Source: Guillardia theta CCMP2712 (Eukaryota > Cryptophyceae > Pyrenomonadales > Geminigeraceae). From it: a DNA stretch of 33,508 nucleotides. A program made the position numbers and the translations under genes. Each line of letters opens with the position of its first letter. Positions within the stretch are counted from its first letter, which is position 1. This document shows, piece after piece, positions 7,382 through 17,208 of this stretch. Under the pieces are notes generated by a model, which saw nothing but the letters and a program-made list of their open reading frames with translations, was not told where the DNA came from and did not search any database. Where the stretch lies: contig NW_005434660.1 in the NCBI RefSeq assembly GCF_000315625.1, forward strand, positions 67,027 to 100,534. The letters run 5' to 3'.

Positions 7382-9698
7382 CTAGCGGAGGATGGCGGCG
7401 ATCGCAAGCCCAACAATAAACCCGACCAGGGTAGCGAAGAGAACAAAAGTCAAATCCCCCTCCTCCTCTTCCTCCTCGTTCTTCTCCTCCCCTTCTTGCC
7501 TTCTGCCCTTCAACTTGGAAGCAGATTCCCCTGACCAGGCTGGCGGGGCCTTGAAAGACGGAAAACCATCCGAGGAGGAGGTGGGAAGGCCTAGCTTGCT
7601 GCTGAGCCAGTCGAACGAGGAGGCAAAAGGCACCACCCACGTCCAGCTCTGCCTTCCGACGCTCTCCAGCAGGGCATTGAGCGGGAAGGACTCGAGGTGG
7701 AGCAGCTGCTGCAGCTCCAGGCGCAACAGGGCGAGCTGGATGGGAAGGACACCCAGCGGCTTCATGTGCCCGTACTCCGCGTTCCTCGGCCGCATCCTAG
7801 CCGCCTGCATGGCCTCGAGGTAGAGAGTCTTGGCTCGAGTGAGGTTCCTTGCTGTTCCCCTGCCCTCCTCCGTCAGCCACGCGGCGTTGAAGAGCGAGTG
7901 CGGGTCCTCCTTGTTCATAAGGTAGTGCTCCAGCGCTGCCGCAAAGTTCTGCTCCCCTCCGACGCCGGTGTACTCCATGTCCCCCAGCCTCCTCCTGGCA
8001 AGACAGATCAGCACGGGACAAGCATCGAGATCAGCACGGGGCAAGCATCGAGATCAGCACAGGACAAGCATCGACTGGCTCCGGACCTGCTGGGGGCATC
8101 CCCTTCGACGGCAGCGATGGAGTAGAGGGTCCTTGCAAGCGTCAGGTTCTGCTGCTGCGCATGAGCAACTCCCTGCTCCACCAGGTACGCCAAGTTGGCG
8201 ATGCCGCTGGTCCAGCCACAAGCAGCTGCGAGCTTGTACCGCAGATACGCCCCGACGTGGTCGTTGGCCACGAAGGAAGTCTCTGCCTTGGTCAGCAGGA
8301 AGCTCAGCAGGCCTCGCTCGGCCACAAATTTGAAGGCTCGCGCGGCCTCAGCGTGCGACTTTGCCCTCCCCTCCCCTCCCTCCGCCATCAAGCCCAGATG
8401 CCAGACAGCCGCTACCTCCCCTCTCCTCGCTGCGCCTTCCAGGAGGACGCGGGAGGAGGGGAAGTTGATCGCGTATCCTAAGTCTCCCTGCCTGATCGCG
8501 GCCCCGAGCAGCAGCGATGCCTGCGTGTTCCCCACGTTTGCCGCCTCCTCCAGCAGACTTCGTGCCTTCCCGTGGTCGATCGAGATGTTTCCGCAGCCGC
8601 CATGCACGTAGCACAGCCCCATGTTCGTCTTCCCCCAGTGACTCCCAGCGGCCCCTGCGAACAAGACGGTGCTGAGCGTCTCGTTCCTGCGCATGCCAAG
8701 GCCGAGGAGCGCGAGAGTCCCGAGGTTGAGCTTCTGTTTCACGTCCCCGCCCCTGGCACTGACGGCTGCAGCCTTGCTGGCTCCCTCGAAGTCTCCGCGA
8801 GGGACGGAGTGATCCCGCCCCCACACATAGGAAGTGAAGATCCTGTCAAGAGCGTACAAGAAATCCTGCTGGAACGTCGAGAGGTCCCTCTCCCGCGACC
8901 CAGCAAATTCACTCCAGCCCACCCCCTTGCCCGCTAGAGCTTCTGATCGATAATCTTCCGACAAATCCTCTAAGATTTGCGATAAATCGTCGTACTCGAA
9001 GAGTCTCGCAGTCCCCTGCCTCCTCCTCCCTTTCCTCTCGCTCACGAAAGTGCTCCAGAGCGTCTCGCTTGTCCGAACTGAGATCTCAGCTGCTATCTGT
9101 CAAGGATATAAATCACTCCTTGTCAGGAAATTCATCCCTGCTATGCACACGAACATGTCCATTGCAAAAACCACAAAACAACCTGCACTACTTGCAAACA
9201 CACCAACATTTCTCCTTCGATCAAAATACCACAGAACTCCTGACAGAACTCTCACTTCACCTTGTAATGTTTCATCGCTCTCGTCAGATTCTGCTCAACA
9301 CCTAGTCCTCTCCAGAAACGAAAACCCATCGCCATGTGGCATATCGGATGTCCAACCCCTCCCGCCATGGTTTCGTCGGCACAGTCCCGCAGGTCAGGCG
9401 GAGCCTCCGGATCCAGAGGGTTCGGGTGACTGAGGATGGAGTAAAGAGCCTTAGCATGGAGGTTTCCTTGTCGAGCAGCGAGCAGGAGACGGTCAAGTCC
9501 CCTCCTCACCCTCCCCTCGCTGTTCTCTTCCCCATGTTCAACACCGAACAGCTCGCCGACAGCGGTCAGCAGCGCGTCTCCCTTGCACTCTCCCTCGCAC
9601 TTCCCTCCCTCCTCCTCCTCCTCCACTACTGCCGCCACCTCCTTCTCGGGATCTGCAAGCTGGCCGCCAGTGCCACGTCGCTCCACAGGCTCGAGCAC
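7382..9698 (-). CDS. SEL1L: SEL1L/HRD3-like ERAD adaptor (Sel1 repeats, C-terminal membrane anchor)
   Basis: Exons on the minus strand: 9261-9698, 8087-9096 and 7382-7994. Introns of 164 and 92 bases have matching phases (HYK|IAAEISV and GDAPS-R|RRLGDMEYTG). Several Sel1-type alpha-helical repeats are visible: HPICHMAMGFRFWRGLGVEQ, TNMGLCYVHGGCG.., ASLLLGAAIRQGDLG, AVWHLGLMAEGGEG, ANLAYLVEQGVA and RRLGDMEYTGVGGEQN. An acidic linker (KNEEEEEEGD) precedes a C-terminal transmembrane helix (FVLFATLVGFIVGLAIAAIL) and ends at TAG 7382-7384. Sel1 repeats in the lumen plus a C-terminal anchor is the SEL1L/HRD3 layout; this protein holds the HRD1 ubiquitin ligase and receives misfolded ER proteins. 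The listed 5' boundary (9698) is an acceptor site. One or more 5' exons, perhaps 9740-9850 (ETIREFDGIIRGKPK), must exist, and the signal peptide was not found. Confidence 0.8.
8006..8074 (+). repeat. 23-bp minisatellite filling an intron
   Basis: Three units of GATCAGCACRGGRCAAGCATC(GA) start at 8006, 8029 and 8052. They occupy 69 of the 92 bases of the second intron of the SEL1L-like gene (7995-8086). The 5' site (GTCCGG) and 3' site (TTGCCAG) lie outside the repeat, so unit number could vary without changing the protein. Confidence 0.85.
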
Positions 9699-9920
9699 CT
9701 GCCTTGCTAGTCAACTTGCCTTCACTCGACTCTCAACAAGCCTGCAGGGGGAGAAGCGACTTGGGCTTTCCTCGTATGATCCCGTCAAACTCCCGGATGG
9801 TCTCAACAGCTGGAGAAGCTCTATTGGGTGGCCTTGAAGGAGAGGAGCACGTGAACGTTCTCATGATGGGATTCACACAGCTCGACGGGTTTCTCTCACG
9901 ATCTGCATGATGGAGGGCAG

Positions 9921-10057
9921 TCATTTCTTTCCCTTCAACAGCAGCATCACATCAACAACCACACCTATCGCAAAGATCTTGATCTTGAACGTTCCGGCCT
10001 CGTGCACGACAGCGTTGAAATGTAGCAGCCCTTCACGGATCGGCAGCTCCATCTGAT

Positions 10058-10088
<31 letters not shown>

Positions 10089-10479
10089 TCAGAATGTCTT
10101 GATGACTTCGATCCCTACACAAAGGTTGCAAGACATGACAAGGTCTACCGGATTGTTCGAACCGACGTAAACAAGAAGAGCAAGGGTGTCGTCAGGTCTA
10201 GACGCGTCGACCCCAACGCTCTTCCACTCTCTGTCAGCTTCACCTCAACTCGTCTTCTCTGCCTCTCACCTCGATCACCACCTGCACCTGACATGGCGTC
10301 CCTTCAAACGCTGCAGCAGCCGGAGGCGAATGCAGGATCATGTAGCGCTGCGCCGGCCTGAGGTCGAGCGGGAAAGGCTTCTTGTCCTCTGATGCAGCAT
10401 TGACCAGCACCGATGACAGATTGGACAAGCAGAGGAAGAGGAAGACGAAGAGCATTATGTGATCGGTCTTACGAGGCAT
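9921..10479 (-). CDS. Small secreted or membrane protein, unrecognised
   Basis: Three phase-consistent exons on the minus strand: 10270-10479, 10149-10226 and 9921-10052, giving about 139 residues. The start is MPRKTDHIMLFVFLFLCLSN with a clear signal peptide (cleavage likely after VLVNA). Exon 1 ends QVQVVIE|GTGAGAGG. Exon 2 reads WKSVGVDASRPDDTLALLVY and ends SNNP|GTAGAC. Exon 3 reads MELPIREGLLHFNAVVHEAG, then TFKIKIFAIGVVVDVMLLL, and ends KGKK at TGA 9921-9923. Intron 1 is only 43 bases, in line with others here; intron 2 (10053-10148) carries an AGC microsatellite. The middle of the mature part looks like beta strands, and the C-terminus is hydrophobic with a basic tail, possibly a short anchor. 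I know no family. It might be a wrongly separated 5' part of the SEL1L-like gene, but its own stop argues against that. Confidence 0.6.
10056..10085 (+). repeat. AGC trinucleotide microsatellite
   Basis: About nine to ten AGC units at 10059-10086. On the minus strand they are CTG units just upstream of a 3' splice site (CTCATCAG), so they sit inside an intron of the small secreted-protein gene. Confidence 0.85.
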
Positions 10480-10753
10480 GTGGGAGAGTACCACCTTGCT
10501 GCTCGTCTTGTCTTGTTGTAAACCAGGGATCGGATGCGAGAAAGAGCAGCAGGTCATTGAACGGGTGAGACATCGCATGTTGTTGTGAGATGCACCAAGT
10601 CTTCTGCCTCACATGCAAGAACTACAGCTCTCCTCTCTTTCATCTCTCTCTCCTTCGTACCCTGCCGCTCGTCTCCTTCCTCCTTCCAAGTCCAGCCTAT
10701 TCCGCACATTCATAGATCGTCGTCCATGTTTTTCTCAGTTCAGCCTACTGTTG

Positions 10754-10814
10754 GAGGAGCAGGAGGAGCAGGAGGAGCAGGAGGAGCAGGGGGAGCAGGA
10801 GCAGGGGTAGGGAT

Positions 10815-10898
<84 letters not shown>

Positions 10899-10905
10899 AG
10901 CAGTA
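10754..10905 (+). repeat. GGAGCA hexanucleotide minisatellite
   Basis: Alternating GGAGGAGCA and AGGAGC units, becoming a pure (AGCAGG)n run at about 10818-10895, interrupted by GGGGTAGGGATAGG at 10804-10817. Strong purine bias on the plus strand. Confidence 0.9.
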
Positions 10906-10975
10906 GGAGGAGGGTGTTGGTGGGAAAGGAATAATGAGCAGCATGGGGTGCAGAAGATGTCTAGAAATTGTTTGC

Positions 10976-11220
10976 TGCCCTACTCTACTGCTAGTTCTCT
11001 TTGGAGACTACCCCCACCTGCTTCCATTACCGTACCCTTCTTTATAACACCCCCGAAAAGGTATCACCCTACCCTAGAAGATTCCCAATTCAACGTTCTT
11101 CAGTCCTGATACCCCTTATTTCCCATTGTATTACCCCACAATCCACAGCAGATCAATCATTGAAATTATGACTACCCTTGCACTAATGACCCCCACCACC
11201 CTCTTCTCAGTACCACCCCT
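10976..11220 (+). promoter_or_regulatory. TACCC / CCTACCC motif cluster A
   Basis: On the plus strand the motif recurs at short intervals: GCCCTACTC, GACTACCCCC, CGTACCC, CACCCTACCC, GATACCCC, ATTACCCC, ACTACCC and CCACCCCTAACC. The G-rich complement is nearly absent as an independent motif. The cluster lies about 500 bases 5' of the ZIP transporter start on the same strand. Similar clusters occur at three or four other places in the window. A regulatory role is inferred from position and strand only. Confidence 0.35.
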
Positions 11221-11726
11221 AACCAACTGAGAGGCGCCGGCCGCCTGCGGAATTATGACGAATGGCGGGAGGAGGTAAGGGGAGGAGGAGGAAAAGGAGG
11301 AGGAAAGAGGAAAGAACAGGCTGAAGAAGCAGCCATGAAGGTCAAGGAAGATGGTATGATTGGGGAGGAAGGAGGGGAGGAAGGAGGAGGGGCAGCAGGG
11401 GCAGTAAGGAGATTGTGTCGAGGACGTGCTCTTGCAGTAGACGGACAGATCAAGTGCCTTTGTGTGAGAGATAGTGCGAATCAGGGGGGCTGTGATGCTT
11501 CTTGGCAATGTTTGTTGATGTACTCTTGTGGTTTTACCTCGACGTCTCATGCGAACTGTTACTTTCGAACCATCCGATATACAAGGCTCTAACTCCCGTG
11601 CTGGGATCCTCAGCCATGTCGATGGTTTTCTTGTGTTGTGGCAAGGAAAACTGCGACTTTCTAGTCTTTTTGTGCATCATACACGAGTTTGCCTCATGAG
11701 TTCGGCTTTTACATCTCTATTTGTAC

Positions 11727-13475
11727 ATGTCTGTTCAACTCCGCGTTGATAGCGCTAACAGGTGGTTGACGGTCTTGGTTGGGATCTGCTGCGCCTCTTT
11801 TGCCCACTCGCTTCACAGTGCTTCTGCTACCCTCGGCCTCAGCAAACTTGAGAACCTCAGCCTGAGGGGCGGGGGATTCGGTCCTTTCTTCAAGAAGCCT
11901 CCTCCTCCCCCCCCTCCTCCTGCTCCTGTCAGGAAGTCAATCATGGACATGCTACCAGTCAGCTTCACGGAGCTTTCAGCTGTGGTCCTTATGGCAGCCA
12001 TCACCCACCTCTCTAAGCCGAGCAGCTTCCATCCCATCGGCGCTCCTCACACCATCCAGCATGTCTTCTACTACGGTTGGATCGCAGCGCTCTCGACGGG
12101 CCTCGGGGTCATCCCGCTCCTGTTCATGCACAAGATTCAGGATGTCTGGCTTGGCCTGTCCAACGCTGTTGCTGCTGGCATGATGATCTCCGCCTGCTAT
12201 CACCTCGTCGAGGAGGGGCTCACTCTAGAGCCTGACGGTTCAACCTTGTTCAACATGGCTGTCTCGCACCCTGTCAGGGTGGTAGCTGGACTGCTGCTGG
12301 GGGCCGGGTGAGGGAGGGAGGGGAGGGGAGCAGGGGTAGTGATCTAAATTGTTTCCCGTGCTCAGATTCGTGATCTCGTCCAAGTCATGGATTGAGAAGC
12401 ACGAGGATCTCAAATTCGGGAGCCTCACAGGGAAAGATCTCAGAAAAGTTTTCCTCATGGTTGCCGTCATGACCCTCCACTCCTTCTCTGAGGGACTGGG
12501 TACGTCTTCCGCCTGCCCCTCCTGTGCTGACTAGCTTCCAGGGATCGGAGTCAGTTTCACGGGCAAGGATGGAGCACACTTGGGTGCGATGGTGACGGGT
12601 GAGGGAGAGCAGGTGGTCGACTCGTCACGTCGTGACTGTCTGTTCTTGCAGCCACACTTGCCATGCACAACATCCCGGAGGGTTTGGCTGTCGCCCTCGT
12701 GCTCATGCCCAGAGGAGGTCATATTTCCCTCCCTCCCTTCCCCTCCTTCCTCCCCCTCCCTCACATCACCTCCCTCCCTCCTTTCCTCCCGTGCCCTCCC
12801 TTCCTTCCCTTCTCTCTCTCCTCTCTATGTAGAAGATGAACGTTTTCTCAACAGTCAGCAAGTTCAGCACCATCTTGTGGGCAATCTTCACCAGCATGCC
12901 TCAGGTGACCATGAGGATTAGCCCATATGAGCTGATCTTTTATAACAGCCGCTGATCGCCGTGCCTGTCTTCATCTTCGCTCGCCATTTCATCTTCTGGC
13001 AATCTGTCGGTACGTTGCAATTCCTACCACTTGTGCTATACAGAGGGGCGAGCTTTGTTGGCATGAACGATTTCTCCTCCTCCTTCCTTCCTCCTCCTCC
13101 TTGCTTTCTCCTCTTCTTCCCTTTCTCCTCTTTCTTCCCTTTCTCCTCTTCCTCCTCTTCCTCCTCTTCCTCCTCTTCCCTTCGTCGTTCTTCTTTCCCT
13201 ACCTAACACTTATACCTCATGCTCTCCTAGGACTGGGGTTTGCGGCTGGTTCCATGCTTTGGGTCACATTCTTCGAGTTGTTGGCGGACGCCATGAAGGT
13301 CAGCAGCTTTACAGCTCTCGCTTCCTCTGATCTCCCAGCAGGACCTCTCCTTGTCAACAACCGCCTTGACAACGGTGTGCGTTTACTTGCTGTGTTGTCC
13401 CGGTGACGAACGTGGCAGGTTATGTCCTTCGCTGCTGGCCACCTTCTCCGGCATTGGCTCCCGGAGCCATCGTAG
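11727..13475 (+). CDS. ZIP-family (SLC39) divalent metal transporter
   Basis: Nine exons: 11727-12307, 12366-12499, 12542-12598, 12652-about 12717, 12833-12904, 12949-13009, 13231-13298, 13342-13374 and 13419-13475. The protein has a hydrophobic leader (LTVLVGICCASFAHS), the motif LSLRGGGFGPFF, a polyproline run and then multiple membrane helices. The ZIP signatures are plain: TLHSFSEGLGIG (helix IV) and AMHNIPEGLAVALVLMPRG (helix V), with His and Glu in the metal-binding positions. FTSMPQPLIAVPV and GLGFAAGSMLWVTFFELLAD follow. It should move Zn2+ or related ions toward the cytosol, from outside or from an organelle; the leader suggests entry to the secretory route, possibly the complex plastid. 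All splice phases close except intron 4 (12718-12832): GAG|GTCATA leaves one extra base before KMNVFSTVSK, so either the donor is unusual or there is an indel. Confidence 0.88.
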
Positions 13476-13663
13476 GGACGATGTTGAATTCTATCCAGTA
13501 CAATACAATGTAGGAAGCAGAAGCTGCGAAGATTGGCAGACTGGTGTGTGCGATTTGAGCAAGACAGACGTAGATGCCCATGTGTTCAACTTGCAGCCAT
13601 GAGGGCGTTTTCACTTCAATCATCAGTATAAAGAATATCACATGGGCTAGGCAGGGAGGACGA

Positions 13664-15859
13664 TCATCTCAGAATAAGATCCAAGTTCTTACTCAACACG
13701 TTTGATACCAGCTCGTTCGCTGTGTTCCCCACCATGGCTCCAGCTCGCAAGTCTTCCTTGTAGATGGCATAGAACATGCCGAAGAGTTTCGTCTTGCAAG
13801 TTTCATACCTGCAGTCTTTACGGTCTATTCGTTCTCCCAGTTGTTTTCCAATGCAATCAAGCACCAGCGCCTTGTTTGCCTCACTTACTCGTGAAGCTCC
13901 CGTGGGCTTTGCAGGGGGCTTGGAATATTTTTCTTTCTTCTGCTGCACCGCAGAAGCTCGTGGAGCAGGAGGAGGCAGAGACTGAGTAGTTCCCCCAGGT
14001 CGCCCCATTCTTCCTTCGCTCAAGGTTGCTGTCTTGCCTTTCACCGGCGCGACACTAATCTCCTTGCTGTTCTCTGAGCGACGGCGAACTCGTCTCAGCT
14101 CCAATTCTACATCTTCCCAGTCGTCGAAACAATAGTCGACTCCATGCGTGCGCTTCGGGTATTGTGGAATTACACAATCAAAACCGTCAGCGCCTCGAAA
14201 ATGCTCAACTGTTGGATGGAAGTTACTGTCACTCATGTCGAAAGCATCGCAGAATCTTGAGTAGTCGACCAATGTCTCGTGCACCCCTTGATCGTCAAAG
14301 TTTGGAGAGACCTTTTGACAAAATGCCTGAGTGTTGAATTTCTTCAATGCAGATCTGATCTTCTTTGCTGCGAGGTCTCTTGACTCCGGGAAAGGAGGAA
14401 CTTGATGGTTCTGATTCACTTTTTGAACAGGACTGAGCTGAGAGGAGACGGTTTGTAACTGATGCAGACCCTTTTCAAAATCCAGGATGATTGGTCGCTC
14501 TTTGAAGGATGAAGAAAACTGTGAAATGATAGAGCTGCACTCCATCGCAATTTCCTGTTCATAATATGAGAGAAGACGATTTCGCATGTCACTTTTGTTC
14601 AAATCAAACACACAGTCCTTCAAAATGGCATTGTCAACAGAAGCATCTTTCGTATCTACAGATGCTTCAATGGTCCTTAACCCCGTTGGAATAGCAGATT
14701 TCATCTCCTCAAGCAATGCAGAACCTATTCTGAAATCATAGTTCTTGATAGAATCGTAGTTCTTCAAAATTGTAATTCGCCATGAGCCATCCTGACAGCT
14801 CTGATGGATGACCAATAATGTTTCACAGTCATCCAACTTTGTGAAATCAGCTTCAAGAATGTGATCTCGAGAGCCTTTCTCCAAAATTTGCCGAGAAACT
14901 ACCTTGAGAGGATGTTCCAAGATCTTTTTATAACTACTTAGTTTACAAAGAAAGCCCATATTCCCCTGTGACATCTGCAAAAGGTTTTTGAATTTTTCAG
15001 CGACAATGTCCCTTTCAAGAAATTCAAGATTCAAAACTGCGGCAAAAAAATGGATGGGGATTGTCAACATGTCAATGGGCTTTAAGATTTCTATCGTATT
15101 TGCATAAATTGTCAATTCATCTGTTGTTGATTTTGTGTGCTGCTTGCAGAGTTCATAATTGCAAAAGTTGCCATTCTGACGGACAAATTGAACCTTGCAC
15201 TTATGTCGAATGGATGTGCTAGGTCCTAGAAGATCAAACACCATCTGACCTCTCCATTCCGTTGACCATCTCAGGATGTCTTCGACCTTGGGCCAAATCT
15301 TTTCATCCATCGAACATTCTTCCACAACAGCAGGGTTGACAGCATATTGCAAGAATTCTTTTGAGATTTCCGTGCAATCTGCTTTCAGTAATTCCTGCCA
15401 ATCCTTCAAGTTGTCTCGGCACTTCGGGTCTGTCAAGTCATCAGGGCAAACTACTATTCGAACACTGGCACCAAAACAATCCACAGCAGTAATCAAAGGA
15501 GCAAACATGATCAGAGCTTCTCCTTGTTCCAAGCTGTAGGAACCATCGGTCAGCCATATGATATCCAGCAAGCTGTTGCCTTTGATGTCTTGCAGTAGCT
15601 GCATCACGACCTCATCGAGGCTTTTGCTAGTCAAATGTTCACCCGTTAATCCTGATCGCTCATGGAGCTCAAACCAGCTACACCATGACGTGGCAGAGTA
15701 GGATCTGCTCACTGCAGCAACGCGAGAGGCAGAGACATCGAGTCCGTGGTCTTCCAGCAGCTTCAGGACAGCTGAGGAAGATAAAAGCTCGAGCAACGGA
15801 CTTCGGTCTTGATCTACGATGAAAAGGTGATGACGGACGTTTGAAACGATCATCACCAT
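13664..15859 (-). CDS. MTBP: MTBP-like protein (Treslin partner in replication-origin firing)
   Basis: A single-exon frame of 731 residues. The resemblance to animal MTBP is by recalled blocks. LLDIIWLTDGSYS (about 97-109) compares with the DIILLLSDK block; TEWRGQMVFDLL (200-211) with ELWRGKIQIWE; THGVDYCFDDWED (571-583) with HGIEYCLDD. The last 70 residues (YETCKTKLFGMFYAIYKEDL, then ANELVSNVLSKNL) match the C-terminal domain pattern of a Cys, LF, then Y-KDL and an A...V..VL helix. MTBP binds Treslin/TICRR and helps load CDC45 at replication origins (role shared with yeast Sld7). A proline- and lysine-rich linker (about 615-660) separates the HGVDYC block from the C-terminal module. Human MTBP is 904 residues, so this is a shorter form. 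The first ATG is used; MVMIVS leaves a second Met two codons in. Confidence 0.72.
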   Translation of the reverse strand: MVMIVSNVRHHLFIVDQDRSPLLELLSSSAVLKLLEDHGLDVSASRVAAVSRSYSATSWCSWFELHERSGLTGEHLTSKSLDEVVMQLLQDIKGNSLLDIIWLTDGSYSLEQGEALIMFAPLITAVDCFGASVRIVVCPDDLTDPKCRDNLKDWQELLKADCTEISKEFLQYAVNPAVVEECSMDEKIWPKVEDILRWSTEWRGQMVFDLLGPSTSIRHKCKVQFVRQNGNFCNYELCKQHTKSTTDELTIYANTIEILKPIDMLTIPIHFFAAVLNLEFLERDIVAEKFKNLLQMSQGNMGFLCKLSSYKKILEHPLKVVSRQILEKGSRDHILEADFTKLDDCETLLVIHQSCQDGSWRITILKNYDSIKNYDFRIGSALLEEMKSAIPTGLRTIEASVDTKDASVDNAILKDCVFDLNKSDMRNRLLSYYEQEIAMECSSIISQFSSSFKERPIILDFEKGLHQLQTVSSQLSPVQKVNQNHQVPPFPESRDLAAKKIRSALKKFNTQAFCQKVSPNFDDQGVHETLVDYSRFCDAFDMSDSNFHPTVEHFRGADGFDCVIPQYPKRTHGVDYCFDDWEDVELELRRVRRRSENSKEISVAPVKGKTATLSEGRMGRPGGTTQSLPPPAPRASAVQQKKEKYSKPPAKPTGASRVSEANKALVLDCIGKQLGERIDRKDCRYETCKTKLFGMFYAIYKEDLRAGAMVGNTANELVSNVLSKNLDLILR

Positions 15860-16124
15860 TACGCGATCGCACTTGCAAGGGATTCCTTCTTCTCACTGCA
15901 TGTCTGTCTTGCTCTTCATACTTTCCTCTCCGTTCGCTCCCTCCTCCCTCTCAAGATCCCTTCCCTCCTCTCGGCCCTTCCATTCCCGCCAAAACACCGC
16001 ATCTTACCACGACTGTCAGTGCTACCGGCCTTTAACCGGCCCCCGGGCCCGGGCCCGATTACTCGATTATCGCCTCCGACAGCCTTTACTCAAAGTTACA
16101 GCCAGTCCGTCAGCCTTATATCCC

Positions 16125-16280
16125 CCTACCCCTCCGCAAACCACAGGACCCTACCGTACCCAGGCCTTTCCCTCGTCACTACCCACCACCTGCTCCTGTG
16201 GGAGTAAAATGTCCTCTGAAATACATGCGAGTACCCCTGCATGAGAGTAACAACCCTACCCGCTAATGTGCTACAGAGCA
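16125..16280 (+). promoter_or_regulatory. TACCC / CCTACCC motif cluster B
   Basis: Plus-strand motifs: CCCCCTACCCCTCC, GACCCTACCGTACCC, CACTACCCACC, GAGTACCCC and AACCCTACCCGC. It lies 5' of the plus-strand Nudix gene and has the same strand relation as clusters A, C and D. Function inferred only. Confidence 0.35.
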
Positions 16281-16364
16281 CCCGCCCCCTGCCACCCCTC
16301 CAAAATACCTTAAAATGGAGGAAGAGCGCAGGTGAAAATTGGCAGGTGAGGCAGGGACGAAGCA

Positions 16365-16558
16365 GAGGAGCAGGCAGAGGAGCAGGGAGTATGGGAGGAG
16401 GGAGCAGGGAGCAGGGAGCAGGGAGCAGGGAGCAGGGAGCAGGGAGCAGGGAGCAGGGAGCAGGGAGCAGGGAGCAGGGAGGAGGATAGGAAGGAGGGAG
16501 CAGGGAGGAGGATAGGAAGGAGGGAGCAGGGAGCAGGGAGCAGGGAGCAGGGAGGGAA
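16365..16558 (+). repeat. GGGAGCA heptanucleotide minisatellite
   Basis: More than fifteen units of AGCAGGG or AGGAGGGAGCAGGG. A block with GGAGGATAGGAAGGAGGG occurs twice, at about 16480-16498 and 16506-16525. Open frames rich in Pro-Ala-Pro-Cys-Ser-Leu-Leu on the minus strand are a product of the 7-base period running through all three phases. Confidence 0.9.
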
Positions 16559-17208
16559 GGTGCAAGGATCAGGGGTGTGTACATGTTGGGATACCGCAAC
16601 TAAGCTCAGCTCAAAGTTTGAGTCAGGAAATTGCATAGAGATGTTCAAAAGTCAGGAATTGAGTTTCGCAAGAAATTTCATGACGTAACAACCAATTAAT
16701 CTCCTCGGGTCGGTTTGCGGTGGCGTGGAAATGTGACTTGGCCTTCATATTCTTCTAGATGAGGTCAAGACCGCCCGTGCTCGCAGGAGCCACCATGGTG
16801 TCTGCCGTCTTCTATGCTTCATACCCCGCACAAGGTAGTTACCTCTCGTCGGCAACTTCTTCTTTTGATCAGTCCTGCAAGGATTCATGCTGTCAACGCC
16901 AATTCATCGCAAAGTTGCGAGAATCTCCGGAAACTACAGGTGTGGAACTCGATTTGATCTGGATTCGATCTACCGATCTCTCTTGCGCTCATCAAATTAT
17001 GATGAGTTGTCCCTGCCATCAGAAACAAGGGATTCCCCGCTTCCCTGCTTCGCTCAGATGATAAGATACAAATCCAGAGGCAATCTACGACGCAGCCTCG
17101 TTCCATTTATCCCGTCATGTCGCAGGTTGTTGGAGCTTCGACAAGGTGTGAGAAAGACTGACTGTAAGTCGACAGAACCGAATAGAACCAGAAAGTCAAG
17201 CAGAGAAC

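Larger units (their letters stand above)
10480..11726. other. Intergenic region between divergent genes
   Basis: Holds the GGAGCA/GGAGCAGG minisatellite (10754-10905), the TACCC-motif cluster (10976-11220) and a purine-rich tract (11255-11400). A Gly-Ala frame through the minisatellite is a repeat artefact. No gene supported. The region separates the minus-strand secreted protein from the plus-strand ZIP transporter and should contain both promoters. Confidence 0.6.
15860..17208. other. Intergenic region between MTBP-like and Nudix genes
   Basis: Contains a pyrimidine-rich 5' flank of the MTBP-like gene (15900-15990), a GC palindromic run CCCCGGGCCCGGGCCC (about 16040-16056), TACCC cluster B (16125-16280), the GGGAGCA minisatellite (16330-16558) and a plain stretch to 17208. 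From 16759 several short ATG frames and plausible splice sites exist (for example CAAG|GTAGTT at 16835), so 5' exons of the Nudix gene may lie here, but I could not join them with confidence. Confidence 0.5.

Noticed and set aside
10056-10361. Plus-strand frame starting with poly-Ser (MSSSSSSSSSK)
   Set aside because: Starts in the AGC microsatellite and lies antisense to phase-consistent exons of the minus-strand secreted-protein gene.
10585-11109. Plus-strand frame with a long Gly-Ala tract
   Set aside because: It is the GGAGCA hexanucleotide repeat read in one phase; all phases are open there and the flanks have no gene features.
11862-11873. LRGG as a ubiquitin-like C-terminus
   Set aside because: In all three proteins the motif is N-terminal, with long unrelated sequence after it and no ubiquitin fold before it.
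16126-16648. Minus-strand frames of repeated PAPCSLL
   Set aside because: Product of the 7-bp GGGAGCA repeat, open in all three phases.
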